Of a DNA stretch of 64,000 nt, positions 28,067-38,008 are shown one piece after another. The notes under the pieces are model-generated. The model searched no databases. It was not told the DNA's origin and saw only the letters and a list, made by a program, of their open reading frames with translations. Every line of letters starts with the position of its first letter. Position 1 is the first letter of the stretch. Where the stretch lies: positions 124,001 through 188,000 of the forward strand of contig JAPZTO010000003.1 of assembly GCA_027532775.1 (NCBI GenBank), given 5' to 3'. This DNA comes from Beijerinckiaceae bacterium. GTDB lineage: Bacteria > Pseudomonadota > Alphaproteobacteria > Rhizobiales > Beijerinckiaceae. The position numbers and the translations under genes are program-made.

Positions 28067-30630
28067 TGATGTCCGGCTCGGCTCGCCTGATCCTGCGCCT
28101 TGTCGCGCGTGAAATCCCGCATTCCCTTCGTCACTTCGGCATTCTCATCGCGTGCATTGCACTTGGTGTTGGCGCCATCGTCGCGGTTGTCTCGCTCTCG
28201 CGCGCGCTGAATGAAGGACTATCGCGCGAAGGCCGCGTGATTCTCGGGGCCGATGCAGCCTTCACGTTGATCCAGCGGGAGGCAACGCCGGCCGAGAAGG
28301 CTGCCATCGGCCGGTTCGGCCGGGTGGCCGAGCTGACCCAGTCGCGCGCCATGGCCGTCAGCGAAGCGGGCGAAAGCGCGCTGGTCGAGATCAAGGCCGT
28401 TGATGATGCCTATCCGCTGGCCGGGCAACTCCAGCTTGCGGGGCCCGATGGCCCTGAACGCCGTGCCCTCGGCGCGTTGCTGGCACCTGATGCCGCCGGC
28501 CTGCCGGGCCTCGTCGCAGACCCCGTCCTGACGGGCCGCCTCAACATCGCTCTCGGCGACCGGGTCCGGCTGGGCACCCAGACCTTCCGCATTGCCGCGC
28601 TGCTGACCAGCGAGCCGGACAAGCTTTCCGGCGGGCTCGGTTTCGGACCGCGCGTCATCATGAGCCGGGCCGCGCTCGACAGCACCGGCCTGATCCAGCC
28701 CGGCTCCCTGACGCGCTTCGCCTACCGGCTCGATCTCGGGCCGACCTCCAGCGAAGCGCAACTCCAGGAAGCCGTCGACGGTATTGCCACCGCAGTGCCG
28801 GATGCCGGCTGGCAGGTCACGACCCGCCTCCGGGCCTCGCCGCAACTGCAGCGTCAGGTTGACCGCTTCACCCAGTTCCTGACCCTTGTCGGGCTGACGG
28901 CGCTGCTGATCGGCGGTGTCGGCGTGGCCAATGCCGCGCGGGCCTTCGCCGCCCGGCAGGTGATGCGGATCGCCACGCTGAAGAGCCTCGGCGCCACCCG
29001 CGCCTTCGTCTTTCTGTCCTCGCTCGCGCAGGTCATGGCCTTCGCGCTGATCGGGACGCTTCTCGGGCTGGTGCTGGGCACGGCCCTGCCGACCCTGGCC
29101 ATCCTCGGCTTTGGCCATCTGCTGCCCTATCCGCTCGCGCCGGGGGTCTATGGCGAGGAATTGCTGCTCGGCCTCGCTTACGGGCTGGTGGCTGCCCTGA
29201 CCTTCTCGATCCTGCCGCTGGCGCGGGGCAAGGCCGTTGCCGCCTCGGCTTTGTTCCGGGATTCGTTCGGGATCGCGCGGTTCCGGCCGAGCCTGTTTGA
29301 CCTGGCGTTGCTGACCGCCGCCACGGCGGGTTTCGGGGCGCTGGCGATCCTCTTTGCTTCCGAACGGCGGATCGCGACGATCTATCTCGTCGCGGCCGTC
29401 GCCTCCATCATCATGCTGCGGATCATCGCCTGGCTGGTCATGCGGCTGGCAAAAGTTGCGCCGCGGCCACGAAATCCGATCCTGCGGATGGCGCTGGCCA
29501 ACCTGCACCGGCCCGGCAGCCTGACACCCTCGGTCCTCCTCTCGCTCGGCCTCGGCCTGACCCTGCTGGTTGCCCTGACGCTGATCGACATCAATCTTGG
29601 CCGGCAGTTCCGATCGACCCTGCCGGGCAGCTCGCCGTCCTTCTTTTTCATCGATATCCCCGCGCGGGACATGAACCGCTTCGCGGATTTTCTTGCAAAG
29701 GAGCAGCCGGGCGCGACGATCGAGCGGGTGCCGCAATTGCGGGGCCGCATCGTCGAGATCAACGGAACGCCATCCTCCGAGTTCAAGGCCGCCGAGCGGG
29801 TGTCCTGGGTGCTCGACGGCGACCGGGGCATCACCTACTCGGCCAAGCCGCCGGAGGGCTCGAGCATCGTCTCGGGGGCCTGGTGGCCGGAGGATTACCG
29901 CGGCCCGCCGCTGGTCTCGTTCGGGCGCGATGTTGCCGAAGGACTCGGTCTGAAGGTTGGGGACAAGATCACCGTCAATGTGCTCGGACGGCGGATCACG
30001 GCGGAAATCGCCAATCTGCGCGAGATCCGCTGGCAGCGCCTCGGCATCAATTTCATCCTCGTGTTCTCGCCGAACACGTTCCAGGGCGCGCCCTACACGT
30101 TCCTTTCCACATTGACGCCGGCAGCCGGCGCGGATCCGAAGGCGGAGATCGACCTGACCCGAAAGGTGGCGCAGGGTTTCCCGGCCATTTCGTCGGTGCG
30201 GGTCCGTGATGCGATCAATGCGGTCGAGCAGATCGTCTCGCAACTGGCGCTCGCCATCCGGGCCTCGTCGGGAATCGCGCTTGTCGCCAGCATCCTTGTG
30301 CTGGCCGGTGCACTTGCCGCCACAGCCCGCACCCGCCAGCAGGAGGGCGTGATCCTCAAGACGCTCGGTGCGACACGATCGACACTGCTGAAGGCACTGC
30401 TCGTCGAATACGCAGCCCTTGGCGCGATCGCCGCTGTTTTCGGCCTGTTATGCGGAGCAATCGGCGCGCGCTTCGTGGTTGTCGAGATCATGCGGCTCGA
30501 TTTCATGGTTCCCTGGATGACAATCGTCTCGATTGCGATTTCTGCGTTCGTTGTCACGATTATTTTGGGCCTGATCGGAACCTGGCATCTTCTTGGACAA
30601 AAACCTGCGCCATACTTGCGACATGCATAA
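28063..30630 (+). CDS. ABC transporter permease, FtsX/YbbP type
   Basis: An 855-residue permease that pairs with the ATPase just upstream. It has an N-terminal membrane helix (about residues 23-43), a periplasmic domain, FtsX-like membrane clusters at about 270-420 and 445-510, a second extracytoplasmic domain to about 730, and a C-terminal FtsX cluster at about 735-850. The duplicated layout with [26 protein letters not shown] and [14 protein letters not shown] is typical of the YbbP family. The substrate is unknown; an exporter or lipoprotein-related role is inferred from the family and the neighbouring TesA-like esterase. Confidence 0.93.
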   Translation: MMMSGSARLILRLVAREIPHSLRHFGILIACIALGVGAIVAVVSLSRALNEGLSREGRVILGADAAFTLIQREATPAEKAAIGRFGRVAELTQSRAMAVSEAGESALVEIKAVDDAYPLAGQLQLAGPDGPERRALGALLAPDAAGLPGLVADPVLTGRLNIALGDRVRLGTQTFRIAALLTSEPDKLSGGLGFGPRVIMSRAALDSTGLIQPGSLTRFAYRLDLGPTSSEAQLQEAVDGIATAVPDAGWQVTTRLRASPQLQRQVDRFTQFLTLVGLTALLIGGVGVANAARAFAARQVMRIATLKSLGATRAFVFLSSLAQVMAFALIGTLLGLVLGTALPTLAILGFGHLLPYPLAPGVYGEELLLGLAYGLVAALTFSILPLARGKAVAASALFRDSFGIARFRPSLFDLALLTAATAGFGALAILFASERRIATIYLVAAVASIIMLRIIAWLVMRLAKVAPRPRNPILRMALANLHRPGSLTPSVLLSLGLGLTLLVALTLIDINLGRQFRSTLPGSSPSFFFIDIPARDMNRFADFLAKEQPGATIERVPQLRGRIVEINGTPSSEFKAAERVSWVLDGDRGITYSAKPPEGSSIVSGAWWPEDYRGPPLVSFGRDVAEGLGLKVGDKITVNVLGRRITAEIANLREIRWQRLGINFILVFSPNTFQGAPYTFLSTLTPAAGADPKAEIDLTRKVAQGFPAISSVRVRDAINAVEQIVSQLALAIRASSGIALVASILVLAGALAATARTRQQEGVILKTLGATRSTLLKALLVEYAALGAIAAVFGLLCGAIGARFVVVEIMRLDFMVPWMTIVSIAISAFVVTIILGLIGTWHLLGQKPAPYLRHA

Positions 30631-30677
30631 GGTTTGGTTCAGGTTATCATCGCCGTTTTTCTGACAAACTTCTTGAG

Positions 30678-30701
30678 GCAGGGCTGCCTAGGCTGCCCTG
30701 C
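30678..30701 (+). terminator. stem-loop after the ABC permease
   Basis: A 7-base perfect stem (GCAGGGC / GCCCTGC) with a 10-base loop that is itself partly palindromic lies 47 bases after the permease stop. No strong T-run follows, so it is at best a weak terminator. The 205-base gap also holds a candidate promoter for the next gene. Confidence 0.35.
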
Positions 30702-30734
30702 GACATCGCTTTGCTCGTTTCAACATGAAGCCCC

Positions 30735-30763
30735 TTGAGAAATTGCGGGAAGCTTGCCATATT
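30735..30763 (+). promoter_or_regulatory. candidate sigma-70 promoter upstream of the Bax-inhibitor-1 gene
   Basis: TTGAGA (30735-30740) and CATATT (30758-30763) are separated by exactly 17 bases, 73 bases before the ATG at 30836. The -35 hexamer is good and the -10 hexamer is loose, as is common in alphaproteobacteria. No transcription start is known. Confidence 0.4.
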
Positions 30764-30835
30764 AGTGCAGCTTCGCATGTCGCGAGGTACCGTTTGTCGC
30801 CGGCCGGTGTGCCGGTCTGCACTCAAGAGGGTTCG

Positions 30836-31630
30836 ATGGCCGATTACGATCGCAACGCTTATGCCCCTTATGCCACGGGCATGGGCCGTTCCATGAGCGC
30901 TGCCCAATATGATCAGGGCCTGCGCTCCTATATGCTTGGCATCTACAACCACATGTCGATTGCGCTGGCCATTTCCGGCCTCGTCGCGATCGGCGCGTTC
31001 ATGCTCGGCACCACCACCAATCCGGCCGGTGCTGCCGGCCGCGCGTTCGGCCAGCTGCTGACGCCGTTCGGTGCCGCCATCTGGGCGAGCCCGCTCAAGT
31101 GGGTGATCATGCTGGCGCCGCTGGCCTTCGTGTTCCTGCTCTCCTTCCGCTGGGAGCGCATGAGCTACACCGCGCTGCTGGGCACGTTCTATGCCTTCGC
31201 GGCCGTCATGGGCCTGTCGCTCTCGTCGATCTTCGTGATCTACAAGCTCGGCTCGATCGGCCAGGTGTTCTTCATCACCGCGGCCTCGTTCGGCGCCCTG
31301 TCGCTGTTCGGCTACACGACCAAGAAGGACCTTTCCGGCATGGGCAAGTTCATGCTGATGGGCCTTTTCGGGCTGATCATTGCCGGCATCGTCAACATCT
31401 TCATGAAGTCGTCTGCGCTCCAGTTCGCCATCAACGTGATCGGTGTCCTGGTCTTCGCCGGCCTCACCGCCTGGGATACGCAGCGGCTGAAGGAAGAGTA
31501 TGACGTCGTCGCCGGTGACGAGACGCTCATGCAGAAGTGGTCGCTCATGGGCGCGCTGACGCTGTACCTGAACTTCATCAACATGTTCCAGATGCTCATG
31601 CAGCTCATGGGCGTGCGGAACGAAGAATAA
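30836..31630 (+). CDS. Bax inhibitor-1 / YccA family membrane protein
   Basis: A 264-residue integral membrane protein of the BI-1 family, thought to form a pH-sensitive calcium leak or to modulate membrane proteolysis. Seven hydrophobic spans are visible, from about residue 42 to 250. The family signature appears as LSLSSIFVIYKLGSIGQVFFITAASFGALSLFGYTTKKDLS at about 127-168. The near-C-terminal FAGLTAWDTQRLKEEYD and LYLNFINMFQMLMQLMG are also typical. ATG 30836 has AGAGGG nearby; the upstream open frame is not family-like. A strong terminator follows. Confidence 0.94.
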   Translation: MADYDRNAYAPYATGMGRSMSAAQYDQGLRSYMLGIYNHMSIALAISGLVAIGAFMLGTTTNPAGAAGRAFGQLLTPFGAAIWASPLKWVIMLAPLAFVFLLSFRWERMSYTALLGTFYAFAAVMGLSLSSIFVIYKLGSIGQVFFITAASFGALSLFGYTTKKDLSGMGKFMLMGLFGLIIAGIVNIFMKSSALQFAINVIGVLVFAGLTAWDTQRLKEEYDVVAGDETLMQKWSLMGALTLYLNFINMFQMLMQLMGVRNEE

Positions 31631-31655
31631 GCCAGTCCTGCCACAGGATTGCGAA

Positions 31656-31681
31656 AGCCCCGGGAAACCGGGGCTTTTTTT
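31656..31681 (+). terminator. Rho-independent terminator after the Bax-inhibitor-1 gene
   Basis: A perfect 8-base stem (AGCCCCGG / CCGGGGCT) with a GAAA tetraloop is followed by a run of seven Ts. It lies 25 bases after the stop codon, and five bases before the end of the convergent DUF2794 gene, which it may also serve. Confidence 0.9.
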
Positions 31682-31685
31682 GTGC

Positions 31686-32057
31686 CTATTCGCCGACGAG
31701 GCGGGCGGGCTTTTCGAGGACGCGCAGGACGCGTTCGAGATCATGGCCGCGCTTCAGGATCCGGCCGTCCTGGGCCACCACGCAATAGGCCCCCTGTTTC
31801 TCGGCACGCTTCGGATCTTTCTCGATCCGATAGAGTGGCGTCTCGCCGGTGCGCCGCAGGATGGCGAAGACGGCCCGCTCGCGACCGAACATGATGGCAT
31901 AGTCGCGCCATTCCCCTGCGGCGACATTCCGCCCGTACACCATCAGGATGGCTGAAAGCTCCTTCCGGTCAAAGCGGACCGTTTCAGGCAGACGCGGCGG
32001 CGTGAAGGGCACGACCGTCGCATCGCTGGTTTGCCTCAGCATGTCCGTCTGGTTCAT
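31686..32057 (-). CDS. DUF2794 protein
   Basis: A 123-residue protein of DUF2794, a family found mainly in alphaproteobacteria and of unknown function. The conserved core is seen as FDRKELSAILMVYGRNVAAGEWRDYAIMFGRERAVFAILRR at about residues 29-69, followed by YRIEKDPKRAEKQGAYCVVAQDGRILKRGHDLERVLRVLE. No signal peptide or membrane span is visible. It is convergent with the Bax-inhibitor-1 gene. Confidence 0.85.
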   Translation of the reverse strand: MNQTDMLRQTSDATVVPFTPPRLPETVRFDRKELSAILMVYGRNVAAGEWRDYAIMFGRERAVFAILRRTGETPLYRIEKDPKRAEKQGAYCVVAQDGRILKRGHDLERVLRVLEKPARLVGE

Positions 32058-32381
32058 TCAGGACTCCCGAATCCCAGTCTTGAAGAATCCGCTGCGGCTG
32101 GCAAGCCGGCTTATGGCCCACATGCCGCTGTCCTCCACCGGGCATTCGCTCACGCGCAGGTGATGAATTTCACATTTTGGCCCGAATTCGACCATGGGGC
32201 AGCCCCAACGACCGGGAAAACTGCAATCAATGCCAAAGCGCAGTCCCGAGCAGGACCCTACGCCCCCCAGCCCCCCTGCTCCCGACCTCGACCGAAAGGT
32301 TGCGCCCAAGCTGGCATGGCGGCTCGAGCCCCCCGCGCGAGCCGCCTTTCTTTTTTGGCGAAAGCCCTTCTCCCGCCCTGT
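32058..32381. other. 324-base intergenic region with an unexplained plus-strand terminator
   Basis: This gap lies between the end of the AhpD-like gene and the start of the DUF2794 gene, both on the minus strand. It must hold the DUF2794 promoter. Small open frames cross it on the plus strand, for example 32194-32409, but they are proline-rich, lack a clear ribosome-binding site and resemble no family. The plus-strand terminator at 32318-32356 has no gene in front of it. Confidence 0.5.
32318..32356 (+). terminator. strong plus-strand stem-loop with T-run, no upstream gene
   Basis: A perfect 9-base stem (GGCGGCTCG / CGAGCCGCC) with an 11-base loop is followed by TTTCTTTTTT. It is intrinsic-terminator-like only on the plus strand, where no protein gene precedes it for more than 650 bases. 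It could end an unannotated small RNA, or protect the AhpD-like gene from antisense transcription. Confidence 0.65.
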
Positions 32382-32999
32382 TCAGACCGCTTGCCGCGCC
32401 TGGCCGTGATAGTCGGGGTTGGGTTGCATGCCGGTCGCCGAGGCCATCCGGTTCGACATGGCGTAGAACGAGGCCGTCGCGGCGAGATCCCAGATATCCG
32501 CATCGGACAGGCCATGGTCGCGCAGGATCTGGCGGTCCGGCTCGCCGATCTCGGCCGAGGCCCGGCACATCTTGACCGCGAAATCCAGCATGGCCCGCTG
32601 CCGCGGGGTGATATCCGCGACGCGGTAGTTGAAGGCGATCGCCTCGCCCAGTTCCGGCCGGCCGGACAGCTGGCGCACAGCCGCCCCATGCGCGACGAGG
32701 CAATACCAGCACCGGTTCTCGGCGGAGACAGCGACAGCGACCATCTCGCGTTCCAGCTTGCTCAGGCCGGATGGCGCCAGCATCAGCTCATTGTAGAGGC
32801 CGACGAAGGATTCCAGCTTCGGCATGGCATGCGCGTAGGCCAGCAGGACGTTGGGAACGAATCCCAGCTTTTCGATGCATTTTTCAAAATATGCAGCCAA
32901 CTGCGGGGTCAGTTCGGCCTGTTTCAGGTCCAAAGCGGTGACTTCCGACGGATTTCTGTGCCGGTTGTCGACTTTTTTTGTATTTTTCATGTCTTGCAC
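32382..32999 (-). CDS. peroxidase-related enzyme, AhpD-like / carboxymuconolactone decarboxylase family
   Basis: A 205-residue protein of the AhpD/CMD superfamily 'peroxidase-related enzyme' group. The redox motif CWYCLVAH has C97, C100 and H104, matching the ExxxxxxxCxxCxxxH pattern of AhpD-type peroxidases (preceded by KLEREMVAVAVSAENR). The C-terminal half repeats the helical fold. I chose the GTG at 32999, five bases after GGGAGG; an ATG nine bases inside is also possible. It is divergent from the NAD-GDH gene. The physiological substrate is unknown. Confidence 0.85.
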   Translation of the reverse strand: MQDMKNTKKVDNRHRNPSEVTALDLKQAELTPQLAAYFEKCIEKLGFVPNVLLAYAHAMPKLESFVGLYNELMLAPSGLSKLEREMVAVAVSAENRCWYCLVAHGAAVRQLSGRPELGEAIAFNYRVADITPRQRAMLDFAVKMCRASAEIGEPDRQILRDHGLSDADIWDLAATASFYAMSNRMASATGMQPNPDYHGQARQAV

Positions 33000-33150
33000 G
33001 CTTGCCTCCCAAAGCCACCCGGCGCATTAGACGAAGGGCGTAGTCCCGCTCCGGCCAACACCATCACAATCAGAATGATCGCCCGAGAGTCTACCCGCAA
33101 GTCCGCAAGGATCGTTGCGCCTTCCCCTGCCCCCAGCGGAGCCCCTTCCC

Positions 33151-36100
33151 ATGTCTTCTGCTTCCAAGCCGGCGATGACTTCGCACGGCGCCTCGCCTGC
33201 ATCCAAGGATCTCGCTGCGCTGTTCTTCGCGCGGGTTGATGCCGAGGATCTCGCCCCCCTGTCGCAGGAGGTCCGCGAATCCCTTGCCGAATCGACCAGA
33301 GCCTTCCTGGCGTACCGGAATGTCGGCCATGCGGCGATCCGGGTCGAGCCGCTTGACCTCCCGGCCGGTGCCGGCACGCTGATCGAGGTCGTCAATGATG
33401 ACATGCCGTTCCTGCTGGATTCGACACTCGCCGACCTGACAGAACGCGGTTATCCGCTCGCCCTTGTCGCCCATCCGGTCCTCGCTGTCGAACGCAGGCC
33501 GGATGGCCACCTCGCGCGGCTTCTCGGCCCTTCCTCCGGCCGGGAACTTGCCCCCGTGCAGCGCGAGAGCCTGCTCCATATCCATCTCGGCATCGTGCTG
33601 GATAGCGCCGAAAGGCAGGCTTTGGCCGAAAGCCTGGCCGTGATCTTCGCGGAGATCCGCGCCGCGGTGACGGACTGGATCCCGATGCGGACCCGGATCG
33701 CCGAGATCGCCACGCGCTACCGGGCTACGCCGCCCCTGCTTCCGGCGGACGAGATCGCCGAGGCTGTCCAGTTCCTCGACTGGCTGCTGGCCGAGAACTT
33801 CACCCTGCTCGGCGTGCGCGAATACCGCTTCTCGGATCCGGACATCTCCTCCGATCCGATCCCGACGGAAGGGCTCGGCATCCTGCGCGACCCGGATGTG
33901 AAGGTCCTCCGGCGCGGCCGGGAACTCGTGGTCATGACGCCCGAGATCCGGACCTTCCTCAAGGAGCCGACGCCGCTCTTCGTGGCCAAGGCCAATGTGA
34001 AATCGCGTATCCATCGGCGCGTCTACCTCGATTATGTCGGCGTGAAGATCCTCAATGCCAACGGCGAGCTGGAGGGTGAGCTGCGCGTCGTCGGGCTGTT
34101 CACCTCGACGGCCTATACCGGCTCCGCCCGCACAATCCCCTATCTGCGCCACAAGGTGGCCCGCGTGATCGAGCGCGCCGGCTTCGACCATGCCGGCCAT
34201 TCAGGCAAGGCGCTGATCAATGTCCTCGAAAGCTATCCGCGCGACGAGTTGTTCCAGGTCGATCTCGACACGCTGTTCCGCTTCACGCTCGATGTGCTGG
34301 CGCTGTCGGAGCGGCCGCGCCTCCGGGCGCTGGCGCGCGTCGACCGCTTCGACCGTTTCGTCTCCGTGATGGTCTATGTGCCGAAGGACCGCTACGACAC
34401 GCAGGTCCGCCTGCGGATCGGCGAATACCTGGCGCGGATCTATGAAGGGCGCGTTTCTGCGGCCTATCCGGCCTATCCCGAAGGGCCGCTCTCCCGCACG
34501 CATTACATTATTGGCCGGTTCGAGGGCAAAACGCCGGTCATCGACCGCGAGACGCTCGAAGCTGGCATTCTCGCCATTGTCCGGACCTGGGCGGATGATT
34601 TCCGGGAAGCGCTGGCGCGGGAAGCGCCGGAAGGCAAGGCCGGTTCATGGGGCCGGATCTGGACCGGGGCATTCAACGCGGCCTATCGCGAGGCCTTCAC
34701 CGCCAGCGAGGCAATCGCCGATATCGGCATGATGGAGCGGCTTTCTTCCGCGCTGCCCTTCGCGTTCAATTTCCTCCGCCGCAGCGGCGAGCCGGATTCC
34801 CGCGCGAATCTCAAGGTCTATTCGCATGGCAGCCCGATCCCGCTGTCCCGGCGGGTGCCGATCCTCGAGAATCTCGGCTTCACAGTGATCAACGAGCGGA
34901 CCTACCGCGTCTTGCCAGAAAGCGGTGCCACGCACTGGCTTCACGACATGACGCTGGAACGGGCGCGTGGCGGGTCGATCGACCTTCCGCGGCTCGAGGC
35001 CAATCTCGAGGCGACCCTGTTCGGCATCTTCGCCGGCACGCTCGAATCCGACCGATACAATGTGCTGGTCACCGAGGCCGGCCTGACGCCGCGCGAAGCA
35101 GATATCCTGCGTTCCTATGCGCGCTATCTCCGCCAGATCGGCGTTCCCTACGGCCAGATCTACATCGCGGATGCGCTGGCCCGCTATCCCGCCGCAACGC
35201 AGAGCCTTGCCCGCCTCTTCGCCCTGCGCTTCGACCCTGACCTCAAGGAGCGGCCCGAGGATCGCTCGCGTCTGGTCGATGCCATGCAATTGGCGTTGCT
35301 CTCCGAGGTCGACAAGATCACCAGCCTTGATGATGACCGCATCTTCCGGCGGATGCTCAACCTGATCCAGTCCACCTTGCGCACCAATGCCTATCAGGAA
35401 GGCCGGCCGACCATCGCCGTCAAGTTCGCCTGCGACCAGATCGAGAGCCTGCCCCTGCCGAGGCCGCTCTACGAGATCTTCGTGGCCTCGCCACAGGTCG
35501 AGGGGTTGCATCTGCGCTTCGGCAAGGTGGCACGCGGCGGCTTGCGCTGGTCTGACCGCCCGATGGATTTCCGCACCGAGATCCTCGGTCTGGTCAAGGC
35601 GCAGCAGGTCAAGAACGCGGTGATCGTTCCGGTCGGGGCCAAGGGCGGCTTTGTGCCGAAGAACCTGCCGCCGGCTTCGGACCGCGATGCCTGGTTCGCC
35701 GAGGGCACGGCCTCGTACAAGACCTTCGTCTCCGCGCTGCTTGACCTGACCGACACGATCCGCGGCAACACGATCGTGCCGCCGGCCCGCACCATCCGGT
35801 ATGATGGCGACGATCCCTATCTCGTCGTCGCGGCGGACAAGGGCACGGCCACGTTCTCGGATACGGCCAACGCCATTTCGGAGGCGCGCGGGCACTGGCT
35901 TTCGGATGCCTTCGCCTCGGGCGGCTCGGCCGGCTATGACCACAAGAAGATGGGCATCACGGCGCGCGGCGGCTGGGAGGCGGTGAAGCGCCATTTCCGC
36001 GAGATCGATATCGACATCCAGACGATGCCATTCACCGTGGCCGGTGTGGGCGACATGTCCGGTGATGTTTTCGGCAACGGGATGCTGCTCTCGCCGCAGA

Positions 36101-37917
36101 TCCGTCTCGTCGCGGCCTTCGACCATCGCGACATCTTCATCGATCCCGATCCCGATGCGGCCAAGGGTTTTGCCGAGCGGCAGCGCCTTTTCGAACGGCC
36201 GCGTTCGAGCTGGCAGGATTATGATCCGAAGCTGATCTCGAAAGGCGGCGGAGTCTTCTCCCGTTCGCTCAAGAAAATCCCGCTCACCCCGGAAATTCGT
36301 GCCCTGCTGGGCCTCGAGGGCGTCGATGCCACCCCGCAGGCGGTGATGACGGCCATCCTGAAGGCGCGGGTCGACCTGCTCTGGTTCGGCGGGATCGGCA
36401 CCTATATCCGCGCGAGCACGGAGAGCGATGCCGATGCCGGTGACCGCGCCAATGACGCGATCCGGATCACGGCGGCGGAACTCGGGGCGCGGGTCATCGG
36501 GGAAGGCGCGAATCTCGGCATGACCCAGCTCGCCCGGATCGAGGCGGCCCGTCGCGGCGTGCAGATCAATACCGATGCGATCGACAATTCGGCCGGCGTG
36601 AATTCGTCCGACGTCGAGGTCAATCTGAAGATCGCGCTCTCGAAGCCCGAAGCGGATGGCCGGCTCGACCGGGAGGCGCGCAATGTCCTGCTCGCCTCGA
36701 TGACCGACGAAGTGGCCCGGCTGGTGCTGCGGAACAATTATCTGCAATCCCTCGCCCTGTCGCTGACGCAGAGGCTCGGCGCGGCGGCGAATGCCGAATT
36801 GATTGACCTGATGCGAGCCCTCGAAGCCGAGGGCCGGCTCGATCGGAAGGTCGAGTTCCTCCCCGGCGATGCCGAGATCGAAGCGCGCTCCGCCCGGAAC
36901 GAAGGGCTGACCCGGCCGGAACTGGCTGTGCTGCTCGCCTATGCCAAGCTGGCGCTCTACGACCAGCTTCTGGCCTCGAATGTTCCGGATGATTCCTACC
37001 TCGTCGAGGAAGCCCGCCGGTATTTCCCGAAAGAGGTTCAGGAGCGGTTCCCCGACGCGATCGAAAGCCATCGCCTGCGCCGGGAGATCGTGGCAACGCA
37101 GCTCTCCAACGCTGTCGTCAACCGGGGCGGGCCCGCGATCGTGACGCGACTCGCCGCGCGGACGGGCCGGCCGGTGCCGGATATCGCGCGGGCCTATGCG
37201 CTGGCGCGGGACGTGTTCGGCATCCTCGAGGTTAACCTTGCCATCGATGCGCTTGACACGAAGATCGCCGGCGCGGTGCAACTGGGCCTTTATGCCGCCG
37301 CCCAGCAGCATGCGACCGAGCGGATGTTGTGGTTCCTGCGCAATGTCGATTTCACGCCCGGTCTTTCCGCCCTGGTGGCACGCTTCCGCAAGGGCGTGCT
37401 CGAGGTCGAGAAAAAGCGCGATTCACTGCTTTCCGACGCGGCCAAAGCGCATCGCGAACAGGCGCTCGCTGCGCTCGCGGCCGATGGCGTGCCGGCTGCG
37501 TTGGCAGGCCGGATCGTCGATATTCCGGTTTCCGCAGCGGCGCTCGATGCCACACTGATCGCGGAGCGGACGGGCGTGGACGTGGTTTCGGCAGCCCGGA
37601 CAATCTTCGCGCTGGCGGACCGGCTGGACCTGACCGGGATGCGCAGTGGCGCGCAGGCCGTCCAGACGACCGATCCCTACGAGCGGCTGGCACTTGACCG
37701 CGCCCTGTCGGCCATCGAGGAGGCCTCGCGCAAGATCGCCGTCGAGGCCATTGCCAAGCATGGCCCCGGCGAAAAGGGCGTTGCCCTCTGGGCGAGTGCC
37801 AAGGGCGAGTTGCTCGAGCGCACGCTCGCCACGATCCAGGGGCTGGTGACTGGCCCGCTCAACCAGGCCAAGCTGACCGTGCTTGGCGGGTTGCTGGGTG
37901 ATCTCGTCCGGGAATGA
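33151..37917 (+). CDS. gdhB: NAD-specific glutamate dehydrogenase, large (180 kDa) class
   Basis: This catabolic enzyme deaminates glutamate to 2-oxoglutarate and ammonia with NAD. At 1588 residues it is full length for the class. The N-terminal ACT-like regulatory region runs to about residue 650. The catalytic part has LRFGKVARGGLRWSDRPMDFRTE (about 790-812), KNAVIVPVGAKGGFVPK with the catalytic lysine region, and FTVAGVGDMSGDVFGNGMLLS for NAD binding near 965-985. The C-terminal helical domain completes the protein. I chose ATG 33151; 12 codons upstream are open but not family-like. A terminator follows at 37942. Confidence 0.96.
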   Translation: MSSASKPAMTSHGASPASKDLAALFFARVDAEDLAPLSQEVRESLAESTRAFLAYRNVGHAAIRVEPLDLPAGAGTLIEVVNDDMPFLLDSTLADLTERGYPLALVAHPVLAVERRPDGHLARLLGPSSGRELAPVQRESLLHIHLGIVLDSAERQALAESLAVIFAEIRAAVTDWIPMRTRIAEIATRYRATPPLLPADEIAEAVQFLDWLLAENFTLLGVREYRFSDPDISSDPIPTEGLGILRDPDVKVLRRGRELVVMTPEIRTFLKEPTPLFVAKANVKSRIHRRVYLDYVGVKILNANGELEGELRVVGLFTSTAYTGSARTIPYLRHKVARVIERAGFDHAGHSGKALINVLESYPRDELFQVDLDTLFRFTLDVLALSERPRLRALARVDRFDRFVSVMVYVPKDRYDTQVRLRIGEYLARIYEGRVSAAYPAYPEGPLSRTHYIIGRFEGKTPVIDRETLEAGILAIVRTWADDFREALAREAPEGKAGSWGRIWTGAFNAAYREAFTASEAIADIGMMERLSSALPFAFNFLRRSGEPDSRANLKVYSHGSPIPLSRRVPILENLGFTVINERTYRVLPESGATHWLHDMTLERARGGSIDLPRLEANLEATLFGIFAGTLESDRYNVLVTEAGLTPREADILRSYARYLRQIGVPYGQIYIADALARYPAATQSLARLFALRFDPDLKERPEDRSRLVDAMQLALLSEVDKITSLDDDRIFRRMLNLIQSTLRTNAYQEGRPTIAVKFACDQIESLPLPRPLYEIFVASPQVEGLHLRFGKVARGGLRWSDRPMDFRTEILGLVKAQQVKNAVIVPVGAKGGFVPKNLPPASDRDAWFAEGTASYKTFVSALLDLTDTIRGNTIVPPARTIRYDGDDPYLVVAADKGTATFSDTANAISEARGHWLSDAFASGGSAGYDHKKMGITARGGWEAVKRHFREIDIDIQTMPFTVAGVGDMSGDVFGNGMLLSPQIRLVAAFDHRDIFIDPDPDAAKGFAERQRLFERPRSSWQDYDPKLISKGGGVFSRSLKKIPLTPEIRALLGLEGVDATPQAVMTAILKARVDLLWFGGIGTYIRASTESDADAGDRANDAIRITAAELGARVIGEGANLGMTQLARIEAARRGVQINTDAIDNSAGVNSSDVEVNLKIALSKPEADGRLDREARNVLLASMTDEVARLVLRNNYLQSLALSLTQRLGAAANAELIDLMRALEAEGRLDRKVEFLPGDAEIEARSARNEGLTRPELAVLLAYAKLALYDQLLASNVPDDSYLVEEARRYFPKEVQERFPDAIESHRLRREIVATQLSNAVVNRGGPAIVTRLAARTGRPVPDIARAYALARDVFGILEVNLAIDALDTKIAGAVQLGLYAAAQQHATERMLWFLRNVDFTPGLSALVARFRKGVLEVEKKRDSLLSDAAKAHREQALAALAADGVPAALAGRIVDIPVSAAALDATLIAERTGVDVVSAARTIFALADRLDLTGMRSGAQAVQTTDPYERLALDRALSAIEEASRKIAVEAIAKHGPGEKGVALWASAKGELLERTLATIQGLVTGPLNQAKLTVLGGLLGDLVRE

Positions 37918-37941
37918 CCGCAGCTGCTGCCTGAAACGGAA

Positions 37942-37966
37942 AAGGGCGCCACCGGGCGCCCTTTCT
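37942..37966. terminator. bidirectional terminator between NAD-GDH and purH
   Basis: A perfect 9-base stem (AAGGGCGCC / GGCGCCCTT) with an ACCG loop is followed by TCTTG on the plus strand and by TTTCCGTTT on the minus strand. It sits between two convergent genes and can serve both. The same stem sequence recurs at 44459-44480. Confidence 0.8.
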
Positions 37967-38008
37967 TGTCGGAACAGTTTCTTGCCATCCTGTGCCGGAT
38001 AGCAGGGC

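Noticed and set aside
32194-32409. Plus-strand 71-codon proline-rich open frame before the AhpD-like gene end
   Set aside because: It runs through the terminator stem-loop and into the end of the AhpD-like gene on the other strand, and has no convincing start signal.
34645-37311. 888-codon open frame on the minus strand opposite the NAD-GDH gene
   Set aside because: Shadow frame of a strongly conserved coding sequence; its composition is unlike a real protein and it has no motifs.
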